From a virus: 64,000 nt of DNA. The translations under genes and the position numbers were made by a program. The stretch is taken from positions 1 to 64,000 of IMG/VR virus record IMGVR_UViG_3300048924_000151; one strand, given 5' to 3'. The notes beneath the pieces are model-generated. The model was given only the letters and a program-made list of their open reading frames with translations. It was not told the DNA's origin and made no database searches. Positions 55,884 to 64,000 of this stretch are shown here, piece by piece (the stretch's first letter is position 1; each line of letters starts with the position of its first letter).

Positions 55884-56550
55884 TAACCTGCGATTGATGC
55901 TGGAGCGTACCGACGCAATCGATATGCGCGAGGGGAAGCTAGCCTATGAGCGATACAACGAAGTCATGCGGCAAATCGCAGACCTGTATCAATTCGAGAT
56001 ATCAAAAGTCATTGCTGCTTTCGTCTCGCTATCTCCCAATTCGGACTATGCGGGAAATTTGCGATCAACGATATCCGTACTTGATGGTATACGAAGCGGA
56101 ACGCCCTGCGAGTATATCAATGTCAGCACCTATAAGCATTGTCGAAATAGAGCGTTTGCATATGCAACGGGAGCAAGAGTTTTCTTGGAGGAAACTAAAG
56201 GTCCAAAGATCACCAACTTCTACCACAACCTCTTGGACCCGCAGGACAGTCGTTTCGTTACTATCGATGGACATATGGTAGCTGCATGGAAAGCGCAGAA
56301 CCTAACGATGAAAGAGGCGCTGGTATCTGCTCGCGGCTATCGCGAAATAGCGGGAGAGGTTAAGCGCCTCGCATTCGAAAACTACATGCTTCCTAATCAA
56401 TTGCAAGCCGTGCTATGGTTTACTCACAAGCGGCTTGCGAATTCGAAATACGATCCACAAGGATCGTTGTTTAACTCACCCGACGATCTATGGAATACTT
56501 CCGTGGACGTTTCGAGCCTAAGACCATACCGAACGAGGAAAGAACCATGA
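55873..56550 (+). CDS. DUF7178-like helical protein
   Basis: A 225-residue protein (ISKVIAAFVSLSPNSDYAGN; NRAFAYATGARVFLEETKGP; TNFYHNLLDPQDSRFVTIDG; MLPNQLQAVLWFTHKRLAN). The order SP-N, a lysine/arginine-rich helix, GPK then VTIDGHM resembles helix-hairpin-helix DNA glycosylase-like phage proteins. No catalytic pair was identified. Its start overlaps the previous gene. Confidence 0.6.
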   Translation: MSIDNLRLMLERTDAIDMREGKLAYERYNEVMRQIADLYQFEISKVIAAFVSLSPNSDYAGNLRSTISVLDGIRSGTPCEYINVSTYKHCRNRAFAYATGARVFLEETKGPKITNFYHNLLDPQDSRFVTIDGHMVAAWKAQNLTMKEALVSARGYREIAGEVKRLAFENYMLPNQLQAVLWFTHKRLANSKYDPQGSLFNSPDDLWNTSVDVSSLRPYRTRKEP

Positions 56551-57041
56551 TACCAGAAAACGAACGAAGCGCAATTGAGATCATGCGGGATGAACTCGTC
56601 GCAATTGAAAACATGGAACTAGTGAATCGCAACCGTGCGCGGCAATCGGCCCTAGACCAGCTGGGAATGCGAATGGCAGAGATTAGCGACGAAGTTAAAA
56701 ACATCGTCTCAACGCAAGCGCTGATCTTGAAGCAGTCAGAAGATGACATAGCAGAGACTAACAAAAAGACATTGCGCATAATCAACAAGTGCGAAGTAGG
56801 CATGGGCCGCAAAGTGCTAACGATGCAGCAAGCTCTGGAAAGGTTTGCGCCCGGCAGGGCGGCTACGGAGGCGCAGGGCGCGTCGGCGCAGATCGAGGAC
56901 CCGACGCCCGGCGAAACGACGGCCGCGAACGAGGCCCCTGCGGCTTCTCCGGCGATCGATACGAAAACGCCGCCCGAAGGCGGCGAATACGGTATCGAAT
57001 ACATCGAAGGCGTTGCCTTTAACAAGGCTCAGCCGCACTAG
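56547..57041 (+). CDS. Hypothetical protein with Ala/Pro/Glu-rich C-terminus
   Basis: A 164-residue protein. Residues 1-95 are a charged coiled coil (ERSAIEIMRDELVAIENMEL; LGMRMAEISDEVKNIVSTQA). The rest is Ala/Pro/Glu-rich and more GC-rich than the front. ATGA coupled to the previous gene. It is the last gene of the plus-strand block and runs convergently into the o-spanin gene. Confidence 0.55.
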   Translation: MIPENERSAIEIMRDELVAIENMELVNRNRARQSALDQLGMRMAEISDEVKNIVSTQALILKQSEDDIAETNKKTLRIINKCEVGMGRKVLTMQQALERFAPGRAATEAQGASAQIEDPTPGETTAANEAPAASPAIDTKTPPEGGEYGIEYIEGVAFNKAQPH

Positions 57042-57042
57042 G

Positions 57043-57381
57043 TCAACGCGGGGGGACGATTGTAGGAGCGGCCCCCCGACCGGAGATTTCGGCAGAAAGT
57101 TCACGGTACCATGAGGTGCAGTTCACTTTGTCGAGGTTTCCTTTGTCGATGGTGCGGTTTCCGTTTTTGATGGCAACGATGGCTTCGTAGCCTTCGCGAA
57201 CCTTGATGTGCGGGTATTGTCGAGTACACTCTGTTGGGTACTCAGGGAGCGTGACGCGGGCATTTGACGTTCCGATGGTTGTACCGGCTTCATCGAGCAG
57301 TTCCTTATTTTTTGCGCAGCCAATCAATGTCAGCGCCAGTAAGAGGACAAGAGCGTTTGTCGGCCTTGAGCTTCGCGGCAT
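57043..57381 (-). CDS. o-spanin (Rz1-like outer-membrane lipoprotein)
   Basis: A 112-residue lipoprotein: signal peptide MPRSSRPTNALVLLLALTL and lipobox LIGC (Cys 22), followed by a periplasmic domain rich in charged residues. It overlaps the end of the i-spanin gene in another frame by 77 bases, the classic Rz/Rz1 layout. With the i-spanin it would fuse inner and outer membranes at the last step of lysis. It is longer than lambda Rz1 (60 residues). Confidence 0.75.
   Translation of the reverse strand: MPRSSRPTNALVLLLALTLIGCAKNKELLDEAGTTIGTSNARVTLPEYPTECTRQYPHIKVREGYEAIVAIKNGNRTIDKGNLDKVNCTSWYRELSAEISGRGAAPTIVPPR
57049..57078. terminator. Hairpin at the convergence point
   Basis: CGGGGGG/CCCCCCG arms with a 16-base loop at the meeting point of the plus-strand early block and the minus-strand lysis operon; it overlaps the 3' end of the o-spanin gene. 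It could stop both transcripts, though no T run is seen. Confidence 0.5.
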
Positions 57382-57691
57382 AGTCCTGCAAATCCTTTCT
57401 TTTGGCATCCAACGTCGCGTCGTCTTCAGCCTTCTGTTTATCGATGGTAGCCTTGAGCATGTTAGTGGCTAGGATTGCAGCGTTCGCCTGCCGCATTCGT
57501 TCGTCTAGTTCGGCTTTCGCCGCGACCGCAGAGACTTCCAAAACATATCCGCCACGGGCCTCTTCACGAATACGCGGATTTTCGATCCACATATTCCACA
57601 TCGTAAACAGCACCGCAACTAGTGCGATGTAAGACCACGCGGCAAGTGCGCCGACAAGAAAGTTCTTGATAACAGTAAGTGCAACTAGCAT
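57305..57691 (-). CDS. i-spanin (Rz-like)
   Basis: A 128-residue protein: one N-terminal membrane helix (LVGALAAWSYIALVAVLFTM), a long periplasmic coiled coil (KAELDERMRQANAAILATNM) and the usual end CPLTGADIDWLRKK, close to the Rz C-terminus. Directly follows the endolysin by one base and overlaps the o-spanin. Confidence 0.8.
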   Translation of the reverse strand: MLVALTVIKNFLVGALAAWSYIALVAVLFTMWNMWIENPRIREEARGGYVLEVSAVAAKAELDERMRQANAAILATNMLKATIDKQKAEDDATLDAKRKDLQDYAAKLKADKRSCPLTGADIDWLRKK

Positions 57692-57692
57692 A

Positions 57693-58586
57693 TTACACCA
57701 TGCCTAGTTTTGCAAGACCGCGCTCAAACAGGCGCGCTTCAGTCTCGCGACGTGCAAGCAAGCCGTCCAAATTCTTGCCGACCCAAAGCCGCTTCATGGA
57801 TCGGAATTCGGCAGGCACCCGTTCGGGGTGTCCATCGCGAAGATGGTTCCGAATGTTGAGCATTTCAATACGACTGTTGCCGCCTTTTGGATCGACTAAC
57901 GCTAGGCCGCGATTGAACCCGACAGACACCAACGAACCTTCGCAGTCAGGGCCAAGCGCTTGAGTATTCGGGAATACCTTGCGGACCTTGCTGACCCAAC
58001 GAGGAAGCTCCACATTGATAAAATGCTCGATTGCAACCGGCCACGGAATGCTGATACCGCTGTATCGACCTGAAGCAACGAGGCCGTGCGCGCGCTCGCC
58101 GGTAGCCCCTGCGCATTGCTGCATCAGAGATACCATAGCAGCCGGGAGCCGCGTTCCCCAGTCTTCCGCGATACTCTCCGCCGTCGCATATCCGAGATCA
58201 ATACCAACTGCGACCGTCACCCCGGACGAGCCGCCCGGCCAAGTCGGTCGCATGTAGCTCTGAATATACTTCGCAGGGCTGGTCACTTCGCTTTCAACGA
58301 TGATATCTCCAGCCTCTTTGCCGACGTGGATGTAATCGTCTGGCAGAGAGTTACGCACGACTGGCGCAGGACGCGGCGCAGAAGGATCGGCAGCAATTGC
58401 ATTGCCGGAGAACAAGACCGCCTCTGTCATCATTCCGTAGCCATCTGTCGTAAGGTTGTTGCGTTTTTGAAACTCAACGGCCGCAGCTTTGAACATCGGT
58501 CCTTGCGTATTTGACGCGGCACCAGCATTGTAGCCTAGCTGATTAAGGCGTTCGGTCGCTTGCGAAATTGAATACTTAAGTGGCAT
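57693..58586 (-). CDS. Endolysin: peptidoglycan-binding and lysozyme-like domains
   Basis: A 297-residue protein. Residues 5-62 form a PG_binding_1-type domain (ATERLNQLGYNAGAASN, AAVEFQKRNNL). The catalytic part from about residue 90 has VESEVTSP with candidate catalytic Glu (98 or 100), GVTVAVGIDLGYAT, and a C-terminal SVGFNRGLALV and MKRLWVGKNLDGLLARRETE. This is the lysozyme-like fold used by many phages. No signal peptide is seen, so a holin is needed; none is visible next to it. Confidence 0.82.
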   Translation of the reverse strand: MPLKYSISQATERLNQLGYNAGAASNTQGPMFKAAAVEFQKRNNLTTDGYGMMTEAVLFSGNAIAADPSAPRPAPVVRNSLPDDYIHVGKEAGDIIVESEVTSPAKYIQSYMRPTWPGGSSGVTVAVGIDLGYATAESIAEDWGTRLPAAMVSLMQQCAGATGERAHGLVASGRYSGISIPWPVAIEHFINVELPRWVSKVRKVFPNTQALGPDCEGSLVSVGFNRGLALVDPKGGNSRIEMLNIRNHLRDGHPERVPAEFRSMKRLWVGKNLDGLLARRETEARLFERGLAKLGMV

Positions 58587-58610
58587 AATTTTATTCCTTA
58601 GGGTTGATGA

Positions 58611-59693
58611 CTACGGACCCGATACGTACCTTGCGCAGATGCATGTTGCTCTGTTAGCGAGGCCTGAAATGCCAGTCGCTATGACGAAACCCGCACCTGT
58701 GCTTCTATTTCGTGCGCCTAGGGTGAAGTTCGTCGGCCCTGTGAGAACCGCCTTGTACACCATACCTGCGGAGATTTCAAATCCTGCGGCCGGGATGGTG
58801 TCTGAAATCTGAACGACTGATGTTCCGCCAACGTGTATCCTGAATAAGATACTTGCTGCCGAACTTGCATCAACCGCCCCGACGACGGCCGATATCTCCC
58901 ACGTCTCGCCTGCGGCACCTATTGCGCCAGTCGCGACGATATCTATATCGGTATTCAATGCCAACGCAATGGCAACGTTAAGGAAGACTTGGATCATCTG
59001 TCCTTCACGAGCAGCGCCGATATTTGCGCGACCCTGAGTTTTCTGCGGGGCAGTTAAAGCCTGCGCGACATTCCACGCAACGCTTCCCGCCGCGATGATG
59101 TTAGTAAGGTTCGATCCGTCAAGGGTTGGAAGCTTACCCCCCGCGATGACTTCTACGAGGTTCCCGACCGCGATGCCGACGTTACGATCAACAGCAGTGC
59201 CGAATTGCTGATTTGAGCGAACCATAGCCAACTGAGGCCCCGTCAATATCTGAGCGACGTTTAGGCGCAGATAGTCGGTCGCGTTTGTATAGGCGGCACT
59301 GCCCAATCCGAGGGCAGCGGCCATTGCCACTGCGCTAACCGTCCATGGGGATGCGGTCGTCCCTGCGCCGACGATGGTGTTGTTATCTACGATCTTGTTT
59401 TCCGCGCTCCATGCCGCGAAGAAATCAGAAAGATTAGTTAGCGTTGCGCAATTCCAATTGCCATCCGGATTGAGTACGTAAGCAAACCGGACGATTTCGC
59501 TGACGATGGCGTTGATCTGCGCGGCCGAGATGCGAGCCGTACAATCCGATGGCAGTGCGGTAAGCTGGCATGACGACGTAAACGAAGCGGGGGGACAGTA
59601 CGCGCTTGGCACGCCAGACGGCGCGAGACACACACCAGCACCGTCTCGAATAACGATACCGCCATTGACGGTATCAGGAAAAATTCCGGGCAT
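58611..59693 (-). CDS. Tail fibre-like protein
   Basis: A 360-residue protein with a front (MPGIFPDTVNGGIVIRDGAG) that resembles the start of the 60262-61332 gene product (MSGIYPNSGVP). The middle has Ala/Gln-rich repeats (LNVAQILTGPQLAMVRSNQQ; NVAQALTAPQKTQGRANIG) typical of fibre shafts, then a strand-rich tip (GGTSVVQISDTIPAAGFEIS). Several cysteines lie in the front. The domain order suggests attachment by the N-terminus and host binding by the C-terminus. Confidence 0.65.
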   Translation of the reverse strand: MPGIFPDTVNGGIVIRDGAGVCLAPSGVPSAYCPPASFTSSCQLTALPSDCTARISAAQINAIVSEIVRFAYVLNPDGNWNCATLTNLSDFFAAWSAENKIVDNNTIVGAGTTASPWTVSAVAMAAALGLGSAAYTNATDYLRLNVAQILTGPQLAMVRSNQQFGTAVDRNVGIAVGNLVEVIAGGKLPTLDGSNLTNIIAAGSVAWNVAQALTAPQKTQGRANIGAAREGQMIQVFLNVAIALALNTDIDIVATGAIGAAGETWEISAVVGAVDASSAASILFRIHVGGTSVVQISDTIPAAGFEISAGMVYKAVLTGPTNFTLGARNRSTGAGFVIATGISGLANRATCICARYVSGP

Positions 59694-59704
59694 CTAATCT
59701 TTCC

Positions 59705-60265
59705 TTACATTGCATCAAATACGGCGTCGATCTCAGCCGTTGTGGTAATTTCGCCGTTCTCGATTTTTTCGAAAAGGCCAGGAAGAGCATCGAACGTTGA
59801 CTGAATAAAATCAGCAACATGCGCCGCAGCCGTTATAAAATCTTCCGACGTGATAGCGACGAATGACGTAGGTCCGACCTGCCAGTTCACCGTTGCGGGA
59901 GGATTAGGCAGTTGGATGCGAAGGGCCTTGCCATTCACGAATGCCATTGATACCGGATCGGTAGAGAATTGAATGACCTGATCGGTAAGCTGAACAGATA
60001 CGCCGCCCAACGCCTTCTTCATCTGAGACAAGTTCGCGTGAGATATCAACCCCGTTGCTGACGGGATTATAACGCCCGGAGCGAGCCTTGATAAGACTTC
60101 CGATAGCTCATCCTCGTTTGCGATGCGCGTTGCAACGCCACCGCAATCGACCCATGCCGTATATGCCTCGCTGTCCTGCCGAACGTATGCGGCAGATGCC
60201 GACGAAAAAACCATTTGTCCGACATCTCCGACGATCCAGTACCAATTAAGAGCATTAAAAGTCAT
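59705..60265 (-). CDS. Fibre-associated protein
   Basis: A 186-residue protein. Front: LNWYWIVGDVGQMVFSSASA, then AWVDCGGVATRIANEDEL. This pattern with WxVGD, SSAxxxYV and ATRI occurs next to fibre genes of many phages. The C-terminal helices (FITAAAHVADFIQSTFDALP; TTTAEIDAVFDAM) are like DUF4376-type ends. Could be a fibre assembly protein or part of the tip. ATGA overlap with the spike gene upstream. Confidence 0.55.
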   Translation of the reverse strand: MTFNALNWYWIVGDVGQMVFSSASAAYVRQDSEAYTAWVDCGGVATRIANEDELSEVLSRLAPGVIIPSATGLISHANLSQMKKALGGVSVQLTDQVIQFSTDPVSMAFVNGKALRIQLPNPPATVNWQVGPTSFVAITSEDFITAAAHVADFIQSTFDALPGLFEKIENGEITTTAEIDAVFDAM

Positions 60266-61332
60266 GTGTATTGTCCTCCGGAGCCGGTAACGCCCGCGAT
60301 AGTGCCGGGCAGGTAGCTAGTCGATTGACCGTTGGTGTCGACAACGGAATTCTGCGTGGCGCTGTACTTGTAACCGGTAACGTTACCGGCACCAGTGATC
60401 GAGGCATAGCGCGGCTGGGCAAGGGAAAGCTGTACGAGCAGGCACCATACCGCACTCGCACCGCCAACCGACGCTGTGATGTTAAGGATAGGGTTGATAC
60501 TCGTAAGATATCGCGATCCATTAATGACGACAAGGAAGTTGCCATATGATCCGCTGATAGTTTGCGTTACTGTTGCAAGAGCACCAGCCGGACCGTAAAC
60601 GAGTGTCGATCCATTTTGCAGATAAATTTGGTTCAGGGTTACGAAACCATGATCAATATTATAGATCGAGTGCGACCCGGTAACGACGGTGATGCCGTTT
60701 CCGCCTCCGGTATTCGTAACCTTGAAACCGGCGATACAGTATCCGCCGCCGCCGACCCCGTTCAAGGTGATCGCATTGCCGTTACCACCGCCGCCTGTCT
60801 GATTGATAATGCAATTCGCAGGCGTCGCAAGATCACCGAGAATATATACAGTACCGTTGCCGATAACGCCTGCGGTGTTGATAGGTCCGTAGACGCCAGA
60901 AGCAACGTGGATACGAATGCTAAACCCGTTCAGATTGAATAGGCCAGTTACAGCAAGTGCATGGTCAATAGTCGCCCAAGGGCCATGTGCTCCGCTTATG
61001 GTTGCCGTAGTTCCATCGTAAAGGGTATCGCTTCCGGTAGCGGCATTGACATAGTAGTCGAGCGATGTCGTGAGGAACGGCGGAAGAACGGGAAGCATCG
61101 AACGAATTGCACGACACAGATTGTCAAGCCTATTGCAATCATACGGCATGCTTGCGCATGCCATCACATTTAGCATTTCAGATATAACCGCGTTAGCCTG
61201 CGCAGGATCAAAGCGCGGAACACAACGAGATGTAGAATAGAAAAGCTCAGCGCAGCCTGCTACGGATGGAACGTCCACCGTATTCTTCGCGTCTGATGCG
61301 GGAACGCCGCTATTCGGATAAATGCCTGACAT
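60262..61332 (-). CDS. Tail spike/fibre with beta-helix pattern
   Basis: A 356-residue protein. Residues 1-85: attachment region with four cysteines. The middle has a right-handed beta-helix pattern: AATGSDTLYDGTTATISGAH, WATIDHALAVTGLFNLNGFS, GNGTVYILGD, GNGNAITLNGVGGGGYCIAG, and repeated Ile/Val/Asn steps. The C-terminus is Gly/Thr/Ser-rich. Probable receptor-binding protein that may degrade polysaccharide. Confidence 0.65.
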   Translation of the reverse strand: MSGIYPNSGVPASDAKNTVDVPSVAGCAELFYSTSRCVPRFDPAQANAVISEMLNVMACASMPYDCNRLDNLCRAIRSMLPVLPPFLTTSLDYYVNAATGSDTLYDGTTATISGAHGPWATIDHALAVTGLFNLNGFSIRIHVASGVYGPINTAGVIGNGTVYILGDLATPANCIINQTGGGGNGNAITLNGVGGGGYCIAGFKVTNTGGGNGITVVTGSHSIYNIDHGFVTLNQIYLQNGSTLVYGPAGALATVTQTISGSYGNFLVVINGSRYLTSINPILNITASVGGASAVWCLLVQLSLAQPRYASITGAGNVTGYKYSATQNSVVDTNGQSTSYLPGTIAGVTGSGGQYT

Positions 61333-61343
61333 TGTTTATTCCT

Positions 61344-62237
61344 TTAGCAGGTTCGGAAGATGTTGTTTGGGCATGCTACCGGTAGCATGGATCGAACGAT
61401 ACATTCTGCCGCGATGACGCCGGGCCAGATTTGGTCAGGCATTCCAGCAGGACGATTGCAAGTATTCAAATGAATGACTGCATCTACAATCCCAGCAGCG
61501 GCATCGGGACAAGCGATATCGGAAGGAAGACAGGCTTGAAGAGTGTCACCGATAGGATACAACTCAAATTCCGCCCCCTCGCATGAGCACGGATATCCCG
61601 GAAGATCGCCCCCCTCGCGCGGGCGAATACCCGCTCCGAGGGGGGCGATCACCCAGTTAAGCCACGCAAGCGTCTTAACGCCGCCATTGTTAGCACGGGT
61701 AAGCGCTTTGACGATGCCAAGTTTAACCGCGCATTCAAGTTCTTCCGGACTATCGACCGGGCAGAAAACAGGGCCGCACTCTCCCATGATTTCGAACGGC
61801 GTAAGCGTTCCGAGAAGGACCGACCGGCAAGACGTAGCATAGCAATCCTGCCAGCCGAGCCGAGCGATCCAGTCATCTAAACTCGCCTTCGTAGCTGTGT
61901 TCGGATCACTCTCACGAAGGTTCTTGGCCAATCCATTCTGCAACATGTCGCGAAAAAGAATGGAGAGATACACGGCATATGATACAAGCCCTTGGCATGT
62001 CATATCAGTAGGCTGGTAATCTAGCTCGCAAGCGTTGACGCCGTTGCCTGAGCGATAATAGCTCATGGTTTCTGCCTTCGGTCGATCCCACAAAGGGCCA
62101 GACGGAAGCAGTTGTATAAAGCTACATGCCATCCCGCATGCATCGATCTGACAAAGCGGAACCGGGCAGCAATCGTCAGATGCGATTACTCCAATTCCGT
62201 CTTGCAGACCGTCAGATGTCAATACGCTCATGTGCAA
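61344..62237 (-). CDS. Baseplate / tail protein, Mu gp48 (YmfQ, DUF2313)-like
   Basis: A 297-residue protein following the gp47-like gene, in Mu order. The motif FIQLLPSGPLWDRPKAE is close to the family's LLPPGxAW start; LSILFRDMLQNGLAKNLRES follows, then a domain that ends in a conserved-type strand. It has 20 cysteines by my count, including DDCCPVPLC and PCSC, far beyond the norm. It would form part of the baseplate wedge that carries fibres. Confidence 0.75.
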   Translation of the reverse strand: MHMSVLTSDGLQDGIGVIASDDCCPVPLCQIDACGMACSFIQLLPSGPLWDRPKAETMSYYRSGNGVNACELDYQPTDMTCQGLVSYAVYLSILFRDMLQNGLAKNLRESDPNTATKASLDDWIARLGWQDCYATSCRSVLLGTLTPFEIMGECGPVFCPVDSPEELECAVKLGIVKALTRANNGGVKTLAWLNWVIAPLGAGIRPREGGDLPGYPCSCEGAEFELYPIGDTLQACLPSDIACPDAAAGIVDAVIHLNTCNRPAGMPDQIWPGVIAAECIVRSMLPVACPNNIFRTC

Positions 62238-63433
62238 GTGCCAGTGGCAACGGCAGGGCCGGTAAAGTAAATTTCATTCAAGCACGGCATGTAATCACAC
62301 TCTGGCTCTAGATCGCCGCAAGCCGTAACATGAACTTTAGATTCATCCGGAGTAACTGGAACGAAGATAACATCGCTATCAATCGACGCGCCGATAACCC
62401 CTGCGACGACAAGAGAAATCTGCTTCGCTCGCAAAGGTTCAGACGGATTAACAAGACTCATAAGATCGGTAATGCGAGCGCGAATTGATGCGAGTTGAGC
62501 GATGGTCGGGCATCCGACGATGTCAACACGAACATCGACCATAAACGATTTCGGAAGCGCAATGCTACCGCATACGCCGATTTCAACTTGTCCTTGTCCA
62601 TATCCCTGCGTCTCTCCGAAGAACCAGCCCGACACTTCGTCAAGAACGTTTTGTGGAGCAATGCCGCAAGGGAATGAGTTGTCGAACATGACATAAAAAT
62701 CTAGGGTGCCGCCGCACGTCTGGCATTCGCAATCAGTCCCTTCTCCGCAGCGGCAGCAAGAGCCTGCGCGGGGAATGACCCGAGTGACGCAATCCCATTC
62801 GAGAAGCTTTTCAATAGCCCAGGCCTGCGTTGCACGCGGCTGATACTGCTTACGGGCGATGTATCTAGTTCGGAAAGTTTCGCAATCTTCACCGAGCTTA
62901 CCACCGCAGAGTGACCCCCCGCAGATGGTCACTGCATCGTCGATACCAACGATTGGATTAGACAGCGTTGCAGTCGTTACGACGCCAGCAGAATTTCCAT
63001 CGGGACCCGGCTGTGTATCCTGAACTCGTAGGGTTAGCGCGCCTTCCGTTCCCATTGACGTAGGAATATTGCCAATCGTCGCATAGTTGCGGCCGTTCGT
63101 TGCCGTTATCTGGATGCGCGACGGAAGGGGAGAGCCGGGAATTCCTGTGATTATAACATATCCAGTCGCATATCTTGCTGGATAAGGAACAACGCCATCG
63201 TTCGATGCCATCTTGATAAGGTTGTCGCAGCATGCGTATCTAGGATCGCGCTCTTTCCAATACTGCTCGCTGATGGCATAGAATTCTTCTGCCATCGCAT
63301 AATTTAGCGCGACAACATACCACTCGTTACTCTCCGGAACGACTGGAGCGCCGCCAAGAACGTTCGCAGAGAACATATTCTTGTACTGATCAAAAAGGAC
63401 TTGCGGGTTCGGCCGAGAGATCAAGCAGGTCAT
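62228..63433 (-). CDS. Baseplate assembly protein J-like (Mu gp47)
   Basis: A 401-residue protein. Matches the baseplate J plan: an N-terminal helix region, a strand domain (ATGYVIITGIPGSPLPSRIQ; ALTLRVQDTQPGPDGNSAGV), an ETFRTRYIARKQYQPRAT region like the family's ERLLxR and a C-terminal alpha-beta domain. It has 20 cysteines by my count, with a knuckle SCCRCGEGTDCECQTCGG. It overlaps the next gene by 10 bases and starts 2 bases after the previous stop. Confidence 0.8.
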   Translation of the reverse strand: MTCLISRPNPQVLFDQYKNMFSANVLGGAPVVPESNEWYVVALNYAMAEEFYAISEQYWKERDPRYACCDNLIKMASNDGVVPYPARYATGYVIITGIPGSPLPSRIQITATNGRNYATIGNIPTSMGTEGALTLRVQDTQPGPDGNSAGVVTTATLSNPIVGIDDAVTICGGSLCGGKLGEDCETFRTRYIARKQYQPRATQAWAIEKLLEWDCVTRVIPRAGSCCRCGEGTDCECQTCGGTLDFYVMFDNSFPCGIAPQNVLDEVSGWFFGETQGYGQGQVEIGVCGSIALPKSFMVDVRVDIVGCPTIAQLASIRARITDLMSLVNPSEPLRAKQISLVVAGVIGASIDSDVIFVPVTPDESKVHVTACGDLEPECDYMPCLNEIYFTGPAVATGTCT

Positions 63434-63434
63434 A

Positions 63435-63989
63435 TCAATTCCATACCCAAGATATTGCACTGCGTTCGCCGGTCAGTCCGACTTTAGCATCAACGCCCGC
63501 GATTGAAGTTACAACGATATCTACTTTGACCTTATTGCCGCCGATGTACGTTGCATTGACAACGACCGAGCTAGCGATTTCCATCGAGATCAATTTACTT
63601 AAATCATTCTCAAGATGCGCTTTTACGGCTGCAATGCTGTCTTTGATTGATCGCCCTGTCTTCAATTCTCTGACAAGGGTACCAGTCTTTTGGCCATCGT
63701 TACGATAGCTCTCCGACCAATGGCCTCCCTGCTGCCACGCTTCATATCCGCAGGATCGATCAGGCAATTTCGCATCAGTGCCAAGGATATTTAACAACAA
63801 GCCGCGAACCCAATCCGAAGTAACAAAAGATCGAGGCGTGCCGGGATCGCTGGTGACCGGAGTAAGCAATAGGCCGGGCCGACCGCAATCCATATTGCAC
63901 TCTGCAACAGTACCGCAGGCATTCGGCTGCGTCGTCCAAAAATGACGACGGCGCTCTGCAAAATTGGCGCTGCATGCTGCAATGGCCAT
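63435..63989 (-). CDS. Baseplate protein, Mu gp46-like
   Basis: A 184-residue protein just upstream of the gp47-like gene, as in Mu. The core AWQQGGHWSESYRNDGQK, then a helix (GRSIKDSIAAVKAHLENDLS) and C-terminal strands (VVVNATYIGGNKVKVDIVVT) fit the gp46/gp25-like wedge fold. Five cysteines in the front half. Weak ribosome site (GAAG). The upstream neighbour lies outside the window; a Mu-like gp45 (spike) is expected there. Confidence 0.7.
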   Translation of the reverse strand: MAIAACSANFAERRRHFWTTQPNACGTVAECNMDCGRPGLLLTPVTSDPGTPRSFVTSDWVRGLLLNILGTDAKLPDRSCGYEAWQQGGHWSESYRNDGQKTGTLVRELKTGRSIKDSIAAVKAHLENDLSKLISMEIASSVVVNATYIGGNKVKVDIVVTSIAGVDAKVGLTGERSAISWVWN

Positions 63990-64000
63990 TATGCTTCAAA

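Noticed and set aside
29096-57041. A phage RNA polymerase that would explain the repeated early promoters
   Set aside because: No T7-type or multisubunit RNA polymerase motif was found among the plus-strand genes; an activator or sigma-like factor remains possible.

Overview
The window is a large piece of a tailed-phage genome with a contractile tail (myovirus). The head genes are HK97-like: large and small terminase, HK97-type portal, U35-type protease and a major capsid protein with an N-terminal scaffold region. The tail and baseplate genes are Mu/P2-like: sheath, tube, tape measure, a chaperone with a -1 frameshift, and gp46/gp47/gp48-type baseplate proteins. An i-spanin/o-spanin pair indicates a host with an outer membrane; nothing seen fixes the host further. 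No integrase, excisionase or recognisable repressor was found, so a lytic life style is the simplest reading. No tRNA gene and no CRISPR array was found.

Layout. (1) 1-17.7 kb, minus strand: virion genes read from terL (15.7 kb) down through portal, protease, capsid, head-tail connectors, sheath, tube, tape measure and tail assembly chaperone, which runs off the left edge. (2) 17.9-25.5 kb, minus: small terminase, a beta-helix spike protein and about 18 small, mostly translationally coupled genes, many with paired cysteines. (3) 25.46-25.85 kb: a gene-free stretch with about ten GTTTAGCCCC-type repeats and an AT-rich core, a good replication-origin candidate, next to a D5-like primase-helicase (25.8-28.4 kb). 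(4) 29.10-29.37 kb: divergent control region. (5) 29.4-57.0 kb, plus strand: early and replication genes. They begin with small unknown genes driven by repeated promoter/leader cassettes. Then come an H1-like Ala/Lys-rich protein, a DUF932 protein, a SNF2-type helicase, a MazG-like protein, a putative DNA base-modification/nucleotide cluster (FAD enzyme, ThyX-like enzyme, HAD phosphatase, NodU/TobZ-type carbamoyltransferase, DUF6378), a DnaQ-like exonuclease and a DnaE-like DNA polymerase. (6) 57.0-64 kb, minus: spanins, endolysin, three fibre/spike-type genes and three baseplate genes, leaving the right edge.

Both window edges lie in a minus-strand tail operon. The genes expected between them (Mu gp43-45-like: DNA circularisation, hub, spike) are missing, so the genome is probably circular or circularly permuted with a few more kilobases outside the window.

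How it works together. Early plus-strand transcripts appear to start at two kinds of repeated signal: sigma70-like promoters next to two covarying 15-bp-stem hairpins, and at least five copies of a TTTATA-type element followed at once by a short CCGG hairpin and a ribosome binding site. Their products would set up replication (helicase, polymerase, proofreading, SSB-tail protein) and probably make a modified nucleotide. Late minus-strand genes then build a virion unusually rich in cysteine. Strong hairpins follow the most heavily expressed structural genes (capsid, sheath, tube), and lysis follows.
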